DNA of 64,000 bases from Luteithermobacter gelatinilyticus (GCF_005849285.1 NZ_CP040517.1:2424501-2488500), one strand, 5' to 3'. Counted from the stretch's first letter, positions 8,836-19,532 are shown. A program made the numbers and translations. Notes: generated from the sequence alone by a model not told the origin.

Positions 8836-9447
8836 CTAAAGCCCCTTGGTCATATACCCAAAATAATCCGGGCTCAGGACACGGATCAGGATCATGTCCA
8901 CGGTCAGGACAAACAATTGCTGGAACAGCAACACGCCGATCGACAGCCACCCACTGATCTGCAATGAAACCTTAAAAACAAACCAGCGATAAATATAGAC
9001 ATAGCCGGAAACAATCATGGTCATCAGAATCCCCACATCCGGCCTCACAACCCCCGTCATAATCAGCAGATGCACCGGTACCGTGACCAGATAGGTGATC
9101 ACTGTGGACCAGTTATAGGTGATAATCATTGGCGCATAATTGGCATCAATCTTCATGTAACGGGTAAAATAAATCATGATGAAAGCCGTAAGCGGAAGAT
9201 GCAGCGCATAACTGATCAGGGAGGGCAACAATGTGCTCGGCAGGTCATTTAGACGTGCGGCCTCCTGTCCCACATAAAGCGACGCCAGAAACAGCGGGGC
9301 CGCCACCGCCATGGCCCAGAAGGATTTCCAAAACCCCTCGGCTGACATGTCAAAATAGGCCAGTCCCAACGGATTAAACTGGGCCAGGGCCCAGGCTCCC
9401 TTGACAGACTGGACCCATTCGGCGATCAGCGACTCTTTATGTTCCAT
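8836..9447 (-). CDS. Multi-span membrane protein of unknown function (Yip1-like topology)
   Basis: A 203-aa protein with about five hydrophobic segments, near residues 40-62, 72-95, 108-130, 137-155 and 163-190, and a short soluble N-terminus (MEHKESLIAEWVQSVKGAW). The pattern resembles YIP1-family integral membrane proteins, but I see no decisive motif. It lies 32 bp after dapE on the same strand and could be the last gene of the dapD-dapE transcription unit. GAGGG lies immediately before the ATG. Confidence 0.7.
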   Translation of the reverse strand: MEHKESLIAEWVQSVKGAWALAQFNPLGLAYFDMSAEGFWKSFWAMAVAAPLFLASLYVGQEAARLNDLPSTLLPSLISYALHLPLTAFIMIYFTRYMKIDANYAPMIITYNWSTVITYLVTVPVHLLIMTGVVRPDVGILMTMIVSGYVYIYRWFVFKVSLQISGWLSIGVLLFQQLFVLTVDMILIRVLSPDYFGYMTKGL

Positions 9448-9479
9448 CCCTCAAATTCTCTTTATTTTATTTATTGTCT

Positions 9480-10637
9480 CTAACCCGTTTCAAAAAAACG
9501 TTCTAAAATGGCGGCATAGATATCGGTTAGCTGTTCAATATCCTCCACCCTCACCCGTTCATCAATCTTGTGCATGGTCTGACTAACCAGGCCGAATTCG
9601 GATACCGGACAATAATCCTTGATGAATCGCGCATCGGAGGTGCCACCGGTGGTGCTGAGTTCGGGTTCCCGCCCCGTAACCTCCTTTACAGCCTGGGTAA
9701 TCAGATCACTTAACACCCCGGGCGGCGTGAGAAAGGCATCACCGGACGCCTTCATCTCCAGCTCATATTCACCGCCCACGTCATCGCACACACTGCGGAT
9801 CCAGTCCTTCAAACCGTCGATGGTCTGTTCATTGTTAAAGCGGATGTTAAAGCGGGCTGTGGCCTCGGCTGGAATCACATTGCTGGCCTCGTTCCCCACA
9901 TCTATGCTAACCACTTCCAGGTTGCTGGGCTGAAAATGAGCATTGCCCTGATCCAGTTCCCGGCTGACCAGACGGTCCAGAATTCTGATCAGACGCGGAA
10001 TCGGGTTATCGGCCAGATGCGGATAAGCCACATGCCCCTGGGTACCCTTGACCACCAGACGGGCATTCAGACTGCCGCGACGGCCGATTTTGGCCATTTC
10101 CCCCAGTGTCGAGGGGTTGGTGGGTTCCCCCACCAGACAATAATCCAGCTTTTCCCCCCGTTCTTCCAGCCATTTCAACATCTTGACTGTACCGTTGATG
10201 GCCGGGCCTTCCTCATCTCCGGTGATCAGGAAACTGATGGATCCTTTAAAACCTTGCGGCCGCCGGGCCAGAAAGCGGGAGGTGGCGGCGACAAAGGCCG
10301 CAATGGCCCCCTTCATATCCGCGGCCCCGCGCCCCATCAACCAGCCGTCCTTGATATGGGCTTCAAACGGTTCAACACTCCAGGCGTCTCGCGCCCCCAC
10401 CGGCACCACATCCGTGTGCCCGGCAAAACAGAAATTGGGGCCGTCCTGTCCCAAACGCGCATACAGATTGTCCACATCCGGCGTGCCGTCGTCGGAAAAC
10501 CGGAGGCGATGACAGACAAAACCCAGCCCCTTCAGGGCCGTTTCCAGCACATCAAGGGCGCCGGCATCCTCAGGTGTGACACTGGGACAACGGATCAGTG
10601 CCTGGGTGAATTCCACGGGATTGATAATGGTGACCAA
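9480..10637 (-). CDS. dapE: Succinyl-diaminopimelate desuccinylase
   Basis: Zinc-dependent M20-family enzyme that hydrolyses N-succinyl-LL-diaminopimelate in lysine and cell-wall synthesis. The 385-aa product has the metal motifs [25 protein letters not shown] (bridging Asp) and [10 protein letters not shown] (catalytic Glu), then [10 protein letters not shown] and a late His in [11 protein letters not shown]. The start appears to be TTG at 10637, preceded by GGATTAGGG; no ATG fits. It begins 3 bp after the dapD stop, so the two consecutive pathway steps are co-transcribed. Confidence 0.95.
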   Translation of the reverse strand: MVTIINPVEFTQALIRCPSVTPEDAGALDVLETALKGLGFVCHRLRFSDDGTPDVDNLYARLGQDGPNFCFAGHTDVVPVGARDAWSVEPFEAHIKDGWLMGRGAADMKGAIAAFVAATSRFLARRPQGFKGSISFLITGDEEGPAINGTVKMLKWLEERGEKLDYCLVGEPTNPSTLGEMAKIGRRGSLNARLVVKGTQGHVAYPHLADNPIPRLIRILDRLVSRELDQGNAHFQPSNLEVVSIDVGNEASNVIPAEATARFNIRFNNEQTIDGLKDWIRSVCDDVGGEYELEMKASGDAFLTPPGVLSDLITQAVKEVTGREPELSTTGGTSDARFIKDYCPVSEFGLVSQTMHKIDERVRVEDIEQLTDIYAAILERFFETG

Positions 10638-10640
10638 ACC

Positions 10641-11498
10641 CTAATCCCTCAGCAAATCATTAATGGAGGTTTTGGCCCGGGTTTTTTCATCCACCCGTTT
10701 GACAATAACCGCCGCATACAGATTGGGCCCTGGCGTGCCGTCCGGCAACGGTTTGCCCGGTAGCGCCCCCGGCACCACCACACTATAGGCCGGCACGCGG
10801 CCATAAAAAATCTCGCCCGTCTCCCGATCAATGATTTTCGTGGAAGCCCCGATATAGACCCCCATGCTCAACACGGCGCCCTCTTCCACGATCACCCCCT
10901 CGGCCACTTCGGACCGGGCCCCGATAAAGCAGTTATCCTCAATGATCACGGGTTCCGCCTGCAACGGTTCCAGAACGCCGCCAATGCCCACGCCCCCCGA
11001 CAAATGCACATTTTTGCCGATCTGGGCGCAGGATCCTACGGTGGCCCAGGTATCGACCATGGTGCCTTCGCCCACATAGGCCCCAAGATTGACAAAGGAC
11101 GGCATCAGCACCGCCCCCGGGGCAATATAGGCCGAATGACGCACCACTGCAGTCGGCACGGCCCGAAAACCGGCCTGATCAAATTCCGCCTGGCCCCAGC
11201 CTTCGAATTTTGACGGCACCTTGTCATACCACGGCGCGGTCTCACCAGGACCGCCGGGAATGATTCGCATGGGATTCAGGCGAAACGACAACAACACCGC
11301 CTTTTTCAGCCATTGATGCACGACCCATTGACTTTTTCCGTCCGCGCCGGGTTCTCTGGACGCCACGCGGACTTTGCCGCTGTCCAGAAGGTTCAGGGTT
11401 TCCTGTACCGCTTCGCGGATCTCCCCTTGAGTATCGGGACCAATTTCCGTACGATTCTCCCACGCCTGCTCAATGACGTTTTCCAGTGAGGTAGACAT
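10641..11498 (-). CDS. dapD: 2,3,4,5-tetrahydropyridine-2,6-dicarboxylate N-succinyltransferase
   Basis: Succinylates tetrahydrodipicolinate, the step before DapC/DapE. The 285-aa protein has an N-terminal helical domain and a left-handed beta-helix of hexapeptide repeats from about residue 120 to 235, including [20 protein letters not shown] and [17 protein letters not shown], as in all DapD. The ATG at 11498 has AAAGGATAAAAACA upstream. Confidence 0.96.
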   Translation of the reverse strand: MSTSLENVIEQAWENRTEIGPDTQGEIREAVQETLNLLDSGKVRVASREPGADGKSQWVVHQWLKKAVLLSFRLNPMRIIPGGPGETAPWYDKVPSKFEGWGQAEFDQAGFRAVPTAVVRHSAYIAPGAVLMPSFVNLGAYVGEGTMVDTWATVGSCAQIGKNVHLSGGVGIGGVLEPLQAEPVIIEDNCFIGARSEVAEGVIVEEGAVLSMGVYIGASTKIIDRETGEIFYGRVPAYSVVVPGALPGKPLPDGTPGPNLYAAVIVKRVDEKTRAKTSINDLLRD

Positions 11499-11600
11499 TG
11501 TTTTTATCCTTTATGCTAACGGGCTCTCTAAATCTGTGGCACTCAAAATACAATTGCGGACTTTCTTAACGGCCTGACAATAGCGATCAGGGGCCGGCTG

Positions 11601-12341
11601 TCAATAAGCCCCTTGCCTGCGCCGGGCGTTTTTGCCGGCGGCGGGCTCTTCTGCCTCTGGCACCGTTTCACCTGAAGAACGGTCCAGAAGGGACTGCAAC
11701 CATCCGGTCAGATCTTCTGCGGTATGGTCGATATGTTTTTCTTCCATACCGTCCCGGGACCAGGACAGTGCTGTGGGCACCCAGACCGTTTTCATGCCCA
11801 GATGATGGGCGGGAACAAGATTCCGGGCAATATCCTCAATCATGACGGCTCGCTCCGGGGTAATGCCAAACAGACGGATCATTTTCTGATAACTTTCAGG
11901 GGCCGGCTTGGACCGATAATCCGCCTGATGAATATCGAAAACCCCGGAAAAGGCCCGGCTTAGCCCCAGACGGTCAAGGACTTTTTCCGCATAACCGACA
12001 TCCGCATTGGTATAGATCACCTTGGTGCCCGGCAAACGGCTCAAAACCTCTTTCAACGGCACATTTTCCGTCAAAACCGAAAAATCAATATCATGGACAT
12101 AATCCAGAAATTCCCGCGGAGGAATGTCATGTTCGCTCATCAGGCCACGCAGGGTGGTGCCATAGGTACGAAAATAGGCTTTCTGACGTTGACGGGCCTG
12201 ATCATAGGGCAGGTTCAGCCGTTCGGCGATGAACTCCCCCATCCGCCGGTCCACCTGGGTAAACAGGTTACAGTCCGCTGGGTAAAGCGTGTTATCCAGG
12301 TCAAAAACCCAATGATCAAGCTGTGCGGGATCAAAAGTCAT
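11601..12341 (-). CDS. HAD-family pyrimidine 5'-nucleotidase-like hydrolase
   Basis: A 246-aa HAD phosphatase. Motif I is VFDLDNTLYPADCNLFTQVD, with both catalytic Asp; motif II is KVIYTNADVGYA; motif III/IV covers YRSKPAPESYQKMI and AVMIEDIARNLVPAHHLGM. This arrangement matches the pyrimidine 5'-nucleotidase (YjjG/SDT1-like) branch that sits beside dapD or argB in many alphaproteobacteria. The C-terminal tail after residue 220 is acidic then basic and probably disordered. The true substrate is not evident. It lies 102 bp before dapD on the same strand. Confidence 0.85.
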   Translation of the reverse strand: MTFDPAQLDHWVFDLDNTLYPADCNLFTQVDRRMGEFIAERLNLPYDQARQRQKAYFRTYGTTLRGLMSEHDIPPREFLDYVHDIDFSVLTENVPLKEVLSRLPGTKVIYTNADVGYAEKVLDRLGLSRAFSGVFDIHQADYRSKPAPESYQKMIRLFGITPERAVMIEDIARNLVPAHHLGMKTVWVPTALSWSRDGMEEKHIDHTAEDLTGWLQSLLDRSSGETVPEAEEPAAGKNARRRQGAY

Positions 12342-12523
12342 CCTGTATGTCCCAATTTATATACCTTAATCTTAATATGCCTTAATCCTGACTTGGACAG
12401 TTATCTGCCTCAAAACACCCTCTCTGCACAAACACCGAGTAAACCAGTTGTTAACAGCTTGCCTCTAACATGGGTCAGATCGGGGCTTCACTATAGTACA
12501 GGGTAACAAGAGCGTTCAGAGTC

Positions 12524-14347
12524 ATGGAAGTGAATATTGCACGGATCATTCAGAAAGCCAATCTTGAAGACCAAAAGGATCATCTTCCCGATCTCTCCAC
12601 CTATCGGTTCCAGACAGAAGTTATTATAGAACTTTTCCCCGGCCCTGCCCTGATGGTGGGAGCGGACTTTAGCGTTCTGCATCATAATGTTCATGCCAGT
12701 GGTCTGGTTGAGGCCCTGCATCACAAAGACCCTGCCCTGCACAGCCTCATCAGTCGCAGTCTGAACAACAACAGTCCGGAAGCCCAGAAAATGACGCTCC
12801 ATGACACAAAAGGTCGCCGTCATTATTATCTCTGTGCCCTTCCGGCCTGTGAAGAAGCGGTCAAACGCCCGCAGGCGGTGCTGGTTACGGGCCGGGAGAC
12901 CACTGTGGAACACAATCTGACCACCGCCCTGGTGGACAGCCGCCAGATGTTCAAGGATCTGGTCAGTTGCTCATCCGATTTTTCCTGGGAAACCGACGGT
13001 CAGGGTCGGTTTAAATATGTTTCTCCCAAAGGGATGCTGGGATATACGGCTTTTGAACTGAATGGTAAAAAAGCCGCCGAACTGATTATCGACAGCGGCG
13101 GCAAAAACCCCTTTGATACCCTGGATGTCGTGCAGGATATGGAGCTGTGGGTTCGCCGCAGCGACGGCTCCAAGGCCTGTCTTCTGGTGTCTGCCGTTCC
13201 CATCATCGACAAAGACTCCTGCTGGCAGGGCGCGCGCGGGGTTTGCCGGGATGTGACCACCATTCGGGAACGTGACGCCATGCTGCGCAAGGCGCGCAAG
13301 CGGGAGCATGTACTTAACCGAATCGTTACCTCCATCCGGGACCTGTCCAACCCCGAAGACATGCTCAACACCATTCTGAAGGCGAGCCTGGACGCCGTTC
13401 GCGCCACATCCGGCGGCATCTATGAACTGGTTCACACCTCTGCGCCGTCCCAGGACAACGTCGCCACGGTTCATCCCCGGCTGCGCCACGACCTCGGAAA
13501 GATGAAAGAGACCGACATACAAGACGGCATTTATCAGATGGTTTTGGAATTGTGCCGACATATTGAACAGGGGCCGGGTCGGGCCGCCCAATCCATTTCC
13601 CTCAATGGTCATCATATTCTGGTGGGGGTGAGTTCACATCACAATCGGCCCAATGGAGCCCTATATCTGATCCGCGAAAAAGATACGCCGGGCTGGAACG
13701 ATGACGATGCCCTGTTGTTCGGTGGCATCCTCAGCCATCTGGGCATCGCGCTGGACCAATTGCAAAACCAGGAAGAGCTAGTTCGCCTGTCCTGCACAGA
13801 TGAACTGACCGGCCTTATGAACCGGCGGGCTTTTTTCAATCATGTGGAAAAAAGGCTTTCGCACCTGCTCCATAATCCGCAAGACTGCGCCCTGCTGTAT
13901 ATTGACCTCGATAATTTCAAGACCGTCAATGATACACTGGGACATGCCACAGGTGATGTGGTTTTGCAAAAACTGGCCCTGGAATTGCGGCGGCATGCCG
14001 GGGCCGGAACATGTGTCGCCCGCCTTGGCGGTGATGAATTTGTGTTGTGGCTGGAAGGTGTTAGCGAGGAAGAAGTCACAGAAAAAGCCCAGAAACTGCG
14101 GTCTCTCAGGGACCCGCTTCAGGCCATTACTGGCCCACTCATACCGGCTCTTTCCCTGTCTATTGGGATTTGCCATCAGCCAACCGGTCACAACAACAGC
14201 CTTTACGGTCTTTTGGAACAGGCTGACGCCGCCCTTTATCATGTCAAAAAAAATCGCAAAGACGCCGTAGCCTGCCATGTGACGCCAGAAACTGCCCCTG
14301 ACAAGCTGACAAACGGCAAGCTGACAAATGGGGAGTCTGATCCATGA
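12524..14347 (+). CDS. Diguanylate cyclase with PAS and GAF sensory domains
   Basis: A soluble 607-aa protein. Residues about 25-135 form a PAS-like region and 145-250 a second PAS (FSWETDGQGRFKYVSPKGML). Then come a short coiled coil, a GAF-like domain (about 270-425) and a GGDEF domain (about 435-590). The catalytic LGGDEF is intact and IDLDNFKTVNDTLGHATGD carries the substrate-binding residues, so cyclic di-GMP synthesis is expected. No RxxD inhibitory site is seen five residues before it. The stop overlaps the DUF2336 gene as ATGA, a coupling that suggests a joint role. Confidence 0.9.
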   Translation: MEVNIARIIQKANLEDQKDHLPDLSTYRFQTEVIIELFPGPALMVGADFSVLHHNVHASGLVEALHHKDPALHSLISRSLNNNSPEAQKMTLHDTKGRRHYYLCALPACEEAVKRPQAVLVTGRETTVEHNLTTALVDSRQMFKDLVSCSSDFSWETDGQGRFKYVSPKGMLGYTAFELNGKKAAELIIDSGGKNPFDTLDVVQDMELWVRRSDGSKACLLVSAVPIIDKDSCWQGARGVCRDVTTIRERDAMLRKARKREHVLNRIVTSIRDLSNPEDMLNTILKASLDAVRATSGGIYELVHTSAPSQDNVATVHPRLRHDLGKMKETDIQDGIYQMVLELCRHIEQGPGRAAQSISLNGHHILVGVSSHHNRPNGALYLIREKDTPGWNDDDALLFGGILSHLGIALDQLQNQEELVRLSCTDELTGLMNRRAFFNHVEKRLSHLLHNPQDCALLYIDLDNFKTVNDTLGHATGDVVLQKLALELRRHAGAGTCVARLGGDEFVLWLEGVSEEEVTEKAQKLRSLRDPLQAITGPLIPALSLSIGICHQPTGHNNSLYGLLEQADAALYHVKKNRKDAVACHVTPETAPDKLTNGKLTNGESDP

Positions 14348-15597
14348 AAAAGCTCCTGACCCGTCTCTTTGACAAACCGGCATCGAAAAAAAAGCTGTCC
14401 TATGAAGAGGCCCGGACGATCCTGGAACAGGAAAAAACTGCGGATAAGCGTCTTTTGGCCCAACAGGAAGATACGCGGCCGGAAATGTTATATTATCTGG
14501 CGACAGACGCCGATCCGGTTATCCGCCGCCATGTCGCAGGAAATCCCGGCACTCCGATCCAGGCGGATGAAATACTGGCCAATGATAATGATGACGAGGT
14601 ACGTAGCGAACTGGCCCGCAAGATCGCCCGTATTTTTCCCGACCTTTCTCCATCAGATCAGGCACAGATCCGGGAGAAAGCCATCGAAATTCTTGAAAAA
14701 CTGGCTCAGGACCAGTTCCCGAAAGTGCGCCGCATCCTTGCCGAGGAACTGAAATCCTGCGCTGAGGTGCCTAAAAACATCATCCGGCGGCTGGCCGAGG
14801 ACGAAGACCTGAAAGTATGCATTCCAATCCTGGAATATTCTCCGTTGCTCAGCGACGTGGATCTCAAGGAAATCATTGCGGCCAGCACCCTTAGCGGGGC
14901 GCTACAGGCCATCGCCCGGCGTCGTCATGTTAGTGAGGATGTGGCCGAAGCCATTACCAACTCCTTGGATATCCCGGCCGTGGCCACGTTGCTGGCCAAT
15001 AAAAATGCACAGATTCGTGAAGATACCCTGGACAGCATCATTGACCAGGCCCACACCGCAGACATTTTGCATCCACCGCTTGTGGAGCGGCCCAATCTGT
15101 CACTCAGGACCATAAAACGTATCGCCACCTTCGTCGCCTCCTCCCTTGTTCATCGCATGATCGAGCACAACCACCTGGACCAAAACGTCGCCGATGAAAT
15201 TCTGGCCAAAGTCCGGGCGCGTATTCAGGAACAGAAAGTCGATGAGGAAGACATCGAAACCCTTGCCCAACAGGCCCGGGACCTTTTTAACAAGGGCGTT
15301 GTGGACGACGCCTTCATCAAAAACGCTCTGAACAATCGTCAACGGGAACTGGTGATTCAGTGTCTGGCGTTATTGTCCGGTCTGGAGGCCAATACGGTAC
15401 GGAAAATCCTTCAGAGTAAGAAAGGCCAGCGGGTCGTCTCCCTTGCCTGGCGGTCCAATCTCAGCATGCGCACCGCCATTGAGTTACAGAACAAGTTGGC
15501 GTTCATTCCGCCGGACAGCTTTCTTCATGCCAAAGGCGGCATTGATTATCCGCTGAGCCCGGCGGAAATGGAATATGAACTGGCCCTGTATGAATGA
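14344..15597 (+). CDS. DUF2336 domain protein (alpha-helical HEAT-like repeats)
   Basis: A 417-aa soluble, charged, helix-rich protein. Repeating units such as DADPVIRRHVAGNPGTP, DNDDEVRSELARKIARI and DQFPKVRRILAEELKS resemble HEAT-like repeats and fit the DUF2336 family, found mainly in Alphaproteobacteria. No catalytic motif is visible. Because it is translationally coupled to the diguanylate cyclase, it may be an effector or partner in cyclic di-GMP signalling; this is inference. Confidence 0.8.
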   Translation: MKKLLTRLFDKPASKKKLSYEEARTILEQEKTADKRLLAQQEDTRPEMLYYLATDADPVIRRHVAGNPGTPIQADEILANDNDDEVRSELARKIARIFPDLSPSDQAQIREKAIEILEKLAQDQFPKVRRILAEELKSCAEVPKNIIRRLAEDEDLKVCIPILEYSPLLSDVDLKEIIAASTLSGALQAIARRRHVSEDVAEAITNSLDIPAVATLLANKNAQIREDTLDSIIDQAHTADILHPPLVERPNLSLRTIKRIATFVASSLVHRMIEHNHLDQNVADEILAKVRARIQEQKVDEEDIETLAQQARDLFNKGVVDDAFIKNALNNRQRELVIQCLALLSGLEANTVRKILQSKKGQRVVSLAWRSNLSMRTAIELQNKLAFIPPDSFLHAKGGIDYPLSPAEMEYELALYE

Positions 15598-15640
15598 ACT
15601 TTTGACCCCCGGTCGAGAGCGAATTTAAAGACGAGGGGGA

Positions 15641-15672
15641 TCATCATTGCGAGCGGCCGCGACGCAAGCCAC
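15641..15672. repeat. CATTGCGAG-type dispersed repeat fragment
   Basis: TCATCATTGCGAGCGGCCGC followed by GACGCAAGCCAC resembles the common proteobacterial dispersed repeat that starts CGTCATTGCGAG and continues to GAAGCAATCC. A second, fuller relative lies at 41229-41319. It sits between convergent genes. Confidence 0.4.
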
Positions 15673-15683
15673 AAAAAAACATC

Positions 15684-15723
15684 CTAGAGTGAACTGAGTC
15701 GACCTTTTCACAATTCACCCTAG
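15684..15723. repeat. Short palindromic repeat between convergent genes
   Basis: CTAGAGTGAACTGAGTCGAC continues to TTTTCACAATTCACCCTAG, with outer inverted arms of about 14 bases and two mismatches. The argB stop codon on the minus strand (15720-15722) lies in the right arm. Confidence 0.7.
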
Positions 15724-16637
15724 CGGCGGATAAAGGTTCCCGCGCCATGTTCGGTGAACAACTCCAGAAGCAGGGCATGTTTGACCCGCCCATCAATAAT
15801 CACCGCCGCCCCCACGCCGTGATCTACGGCATGAATACAGGTGTCGATTTTGGGGATCATACCGCCTGAAATCGTACCGTCCGCAATCATGGCTCTGGCT
15901 TTTTCTTCGGTCATCTCGGTAATCAGATTACCTTTCTTATCCAGAACCCCCGTCACATCGGTAAGCAGCAAAAGCCGTGTCGCCCCCAACGCTTCAGCGA
16001 TGGCACCGGCCATGGTGTCCGCATTGATGTTATAGGTTTCCCCATTTTCGCCCAGACCAATGGGGGCGATCACCGGAATCACATCGGTTTTTTCAAACAT
16101 GCGCAGAAAATCCGCATTGACCTTCTTGGGATATCCTACAAAACCCAGATCCAGAACCTGTTCGATATTTGAATCGGGATCCTTGCGCGTACGGCGCAGC
16201 GGTTCGGCAATAGCGAGATTGCTGTCCTTGCCCGACAGGCCCACCGCCTGCCCGCCCACATTATTGATGGACGCCACAATCGCCTTGTTGATGCTGCCAC
16301 ACAGCACCATCTCAGCAATGCCAATGGTATCCTTGTCGGTCACCCTCAACCCGTCGATGAAGGAACTTTTGATCTGGAGCGCGTCTAGCATACGGCCGAT
16401 TTGCGGGCCGCCGCCATGCACCACCACCGGGTTCATACCCACCTGTTTCATCAGCACCACATCATGGGCAAAACTGCGGGCCAGATTTTCATCCCCCATG
16501 GCGTGCCCCCCGTATTTGATCACGATGGTCTGACCCGCATAACGCCGCATATAGGGCAAAGCTTCGGATAGGGTCGCGGCTTTTTTGAGAAAAACTTCCT
16601 TCTCTGCATCTGTGACTGTTTTATATTCTTCACTCAT
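15720..16637 (-). CDS. argB: Acetylglutamate kinase
   Basis: Phosphorylates N-acetylglutamate, the second step of arginine synthesis. The 305-aa product has the amino-acid-kinase motifs [13 protein letters not shown] and [14 protein letters not shown] near the N-terminus, then [30 protein letters not shown] and [11 protein letters not shown] chose the ATG at 16637 ([13 protein letters not shown]); a longer frame upstream overlaps the intergenic region and reads as low-complexity sequence. The stop is TAG inside a palindromic repeat. It lies 70 bp after engB. Confidence 0.95.
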   Translation of the reverse strand: MSEEYKTVTDAEKEVFLKKAATLSEALPYMRRYAGQTIVIKYGGHAMGDENLARSFAHDVVLMKQVGMNPVVVHGGGPQIGRMLDALQIKSSFIDGLRVTDKDTIGIAEMVLCGSINKAIVASINNVGGQAVGLSGKDSNLAIAEPLRRTRKDPDSNIEQVLDLGFVGYPKKVNADFLRMFEKTDVIPVIAPIGLGENGETYNINADTMAGAIAEALGATRLLLLTDVTGVLDKKGNLITEMTEEKARAMIADGTISGGMIPKIDTCIHAVDHGVGAAVIIDGRVKHALLLELFTEHGAGTFIRR

Positions 16638-16707
16638 CTGGTCCTGTACCCCGTCTTGTTTCTCGCCGTTCGATCCTGTCCCGGTGTCATGCCGGCCTTT
16701 ACGACCT

Positions 16708-17373
16708 TTAGAGGGCGGCCACAGAAGCCACCGCCGCCCGCAGCTCCGCAATACCGTCTCCTTTGACGGAACTGGTGAGAATCACCTCGGGATGGGCCGC
16801 AACATGTTTAACGATGGCCTGTTGCGTCGCGTCTTTAATCTTTTCCTGCGCTTGTTTCTTCAGCTTGTCAACTTTTGTCAGCACAATCTGATAGGAAACG
16901 GCGCTGTCATCCATCATTGTCATGATCTCCCGGTCCGCCTCCTTAAGACCATGCCGGCTGTCGATCAACAGATACACCCGCCGCAGATTAGGCCGCCCCC
17001 TGAGATAGTCCTTCATCACCCGGGTCCAGTGCCGCACCTGGGACTGGGACACCTTGGCATAGCCATATCCCGGCAGGTCCACCAGATACAACGCCAGATC
17101 CTCAGGACGCCCGAGCAGGAAAAAATTCAATTCCTGGGTGCGGCCCGGCGTGTTTGACGTTCGCGCCAGGGTCTTACGTCCGGTCAGGGCATTAACCAGA
17201 CTGGACTTGCCCACATTGGAGCGTCCGGCAAAAGCAATCTCGGCATAATCCGCCGGTGGCAACTGGGCGAGATCATACACGCCCAGAACAAAGTCGCAAT
17301 TTTGCGCAAAAAGCCGGCGGCCCTGCTCCAGCCAGGCCGCCCGCTCTTCTTCGGTCATCTCGACTGTCATCAT
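16708..17373 (-). CDS. engB: Ribosome biogenesis GTPase EngB (YsxC/YihA)
   Basis: A 221-aa TrmE-Era-EngA-like GTPase needed for large-subunit assembly. G1 is [14 protein letters not shown]2 lies around [15 protein letters not shown]3 is VDLPGYGYA and G4 is TKVDK. The start is taken as ATG at 17373 ([14 protein letters not shown]); an adjacent ATG at 17370 is equally possible. It begins 45 bp after yidC, the usual alphaproteobacterial neighbour order. Confidence 0.94.
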   Translation of the reverse strand: MMTVEMTEEERAAWLEQGRRLFAQNCDFVLGVYDLAQLPPADYAEIAFAGRSNVGKSSLVNALTGRKTLARTSNTPGRTQELNFFLLGRPEDLALYLVDLPGYGYAKVSQSQVRHWTRVMKDYLRGRPNLRRVYLLIDSRHGLKEADREIMTMMDDSAVSYQIVLTKVDKLKKQAQEKIKDATQQAIVKHVAAHPEVILTSSVKGDGIAELRAAVASVAAL

Positions 17374-17418
17374 GTTACCCGACAGAATGAATATACCAGA
17401 TCTTGGCACAACAGGACA

Positions 17419-19170
17419 TTAGGACGTCGCATTCTCAGGAAGCTCTTCTTCCACACGTCGCATAATGATCCATTGCTGAATGATGCTGAGGATATTGTTC
17501 CATGTCCAGTAAATCACCAACCCGACAGCAAACTGCGCCAGAATAAAGGTAAACATGATCGGCATGAACATGAAAATCTTCTGCTGCACCGGATCCCCCA
17601 CCTGCGGGTTCAGCTTCTGTTGCAACCACATAGTGACCCCCATGAGAATCGGCAACACGCCAATAGCCAGAAAACCCGGCGGATCCCAGGGTATCAGCCC
17701 GAAAAGATTAGTGACCAACAGCGGATCCGGGGCTGACAGGTCCTTGATCCAACCGAAAAACGGCGCATGACGCATGTCAATGGTCACATAGAGCGTCTTA
17801 TACAGGGCAAAGAATACCGGAATCTGAATAAAAATCGGCAGGCAGCTGGCCAGTGGATTGACCTGTTCCTTTTTATACAGCGCCATGGTCTCCTGCTGCA
17901 GACGCATCCGGTCATCCCCGTATTTTTCCTTGAGCGCCTTGAGTTTTGGCGTGAGCTTCTTCATCTTGCTCATGGAAATAAACTGCTTGTTGGCAATAGG
18001 GAACAAAATCAGCCGGATCACCACCGTAAACAGCAGGATCGCCACGCCAAAATTGCCGGTCAGGCCATAAAGGTAATCCAGCCCATAAAAAATCGGCTTG
18101 GTGAGAAAATCAAACCAGCCCCAGTCAATGGCGTAGTTGAACAGCTTGATATCCAGCTTGTCGCGGTAATTTTCCAGAAGACCAACCTTCTTGGCGCCGG
18201 CAAACAGGCGGTTCGTGACCTTGACGCTTTGGCCCGGCTGAAGCGTGACCGCTTCGCGGATATAATCCGCCTGAAACTTCTCAGAACCGCCAGAGAGATA
18301 CCGTTTCAGGCCACCGGTAAACAGCCCCTTCTGATCCGGAATCAACGCCACCAGCCAGTATTTGTCAGTGATCCCCAGCCAGCCGCCGTCATGGCTTTGC
18401 TCCTGGCGGGGCTCTTCTGCAATCTCGTCATAGCTGAACTCTTCCTTGCCTTCATCCATGACCCAGATCGGGCCTTCATGCAGGATATAAAGAGCCTTGT
18501 CTTCGGGGCGCCCATGACGCACCACCCGCCCGTAAGGGGCAAGGGTCACCGGCTGGGCAGAGGTGTTTCTCACTTCCTGGGTGATGGTAAACATATAGTT
18601 TTCATCCAGCGCAATGGTCCGGACAAACAACAGCCCCTCCCCATTGGCCCAAGTCAATGTCACCTCGCTTCCAGCCACAAGTTCGTCCTTATCGGCCTGC
18701 CAGACCGCATTGTTACGCGGGGCGTTCTCTATGCCCGCCCAACCGAATTCCGCGAAATAGCCTTGAGCAGTTTCAGACGGAGACAGCAAAACCACTTCCG
18801 GCGCATCCTTGTCCGCTTCCACCCGATAATCCGCCAGTGTCAGATCGTCGATACGCCCCCCCCGCAGTGAGATGGAGCCGTGCACCCGGTCCGATCTGAT
18901 CGGCAGGCGGGGCGCATTGGCCAGCACATTATCCCGCGCCACGGGAACCTGCTTGACAATCGGTTGTTCCAGCGCCGGAATGCTGCCGGCATCCACGGCA
19001 GCACCGGCTTGAGCGCTCTTTCCGTCAGCTTCCTTCTGGGCGGCCAGCTGTTCCTGTCTGGCTTTTTCCGCCGCTTCCTGACGCGGCTTAGTATAAAAAT
19101 AGTCATAGCCCAGCAGGATCCCCATGGTGAGAACGATTGCCAGTATAAAGTTACGGTTTTCCTGCATCAT
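17419..19170 (-). CDS. yidC: Membrane protein insertase YidC
   Basis: A 583-aa inner-membrane insertase of the Oxa1 family. It has an N-terminal transmembrane helix (residues 5-24), a charged linker, the large periplasmic beta domain (about 65-345) and the conserved five-helix core (about 355-570), including YGLTGNFGVAILLFTVVIRL and NPLASCLPIFIQIPVFFALY. It follows yidD and rnpA, so the gene order rpmH-rnpA-yidD-yidC-engB is the standard one. Confidence 0.96.
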   Translation of the reverse strand: MMQENRNFILAIVLTMGILLGYDYFYTKPRQEAAEKARQEQLAAQKEADGKSAQAGAAVDAGSIPALEQPIVKQVPVARDNVLANAPRLPIRSDRVHGSISLRGGRIDDLTLADYRVEADKDAPEVVLLSPSETAQGYFAEFGWAGIENAPRNNAVWQADKDELVAGSEVTLTWANGEGLLFVRTIALDENYMFTITQEVRNTSAQPVTLAPYGRVVRHGRPEDKALYILHEGPIWVMDEGKEEFSYDEIAEEPRQEQSHDGGWLGITDKYWLVALIPDQKGLFTGGLKRYLSGGSEKFQADYIREAVTLQPGQSVKVTNRLFAGAKKVGLLENYRDKLDIKLFNYAIDWGWFDFLTKPIFYGLDYLYGLTGNFGVAILLFTVVIRLILFPIANKQFISMSKMKKLTPKLKALKEKYGDDRMRLQQETMALYKKEQVNPLASCLPIFIQIPVFFALYKTLYVTIDMRHAPFFGWIKDLSAPDPLLVTNLFGLIPWDPPGFLAIGVLPILMGVTMWLQQKLNPQVGDPVQQKIFMFMPIMFTFILAQFAVGLVIYWTWNNILSIIQQWIIMRRVEEELPENATS

Positions 19171-19259
19171 CCCTGCTCAATATCCATCAAAACTTTACGG
19201 CCGCACATTGACCGGATTTGCTATCCATTGCCGGCATCCACATTTCCAGCAACGCGCGA

Positions 19260-19532
19260 TTAACACATATGCTTTTTATTCCGACTGTTCTCCTGCTCCA
19301 GCGGGGGCACCGGATCGAACCCATGCCCACCCCAGGGATTGCAGCGCAAAATCCGCCACACAGCCAGAACCGTCCCCTTGAAAGGCCCAAACCTGTCTAT
19401 GGCTTCATAGGCATATTCCGAACAGGTCGGCAGATACCGGCACTTGGGCCCCAGAAGCGGGGAAATCAAATACTTATAGAGCTTGATGAGCCCTTTCAAG
19501 ACATAAGAGAGGATCAGGGAGAGAAATCTCAT
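19260..19532 (-). CDS. yidD: Membrane protein insertion efficiency factor YidD
   Basis: A 90-aa protein with an amphipathic N-terminus ([19 protein letters not shown]) and the family signature [20 protein letters not shown] followed by [14 protein letters not shown]. The ATG at 19532 overlaps the rnpA stop as ATGA and has AGAGGTGA upstream. YidD sits at the inner membrane and helps YidC-dependent insertion. Confidence 0.95.
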   Translation of the reverse strand: MRFLSLILSYVLKGLIKLYKYLISPLLGPKCRYLPTCSEYAYEAIDRFGPFKGTVLAVWRILRCNPWGGHGFDPVPPLEQENSRNKKHMC

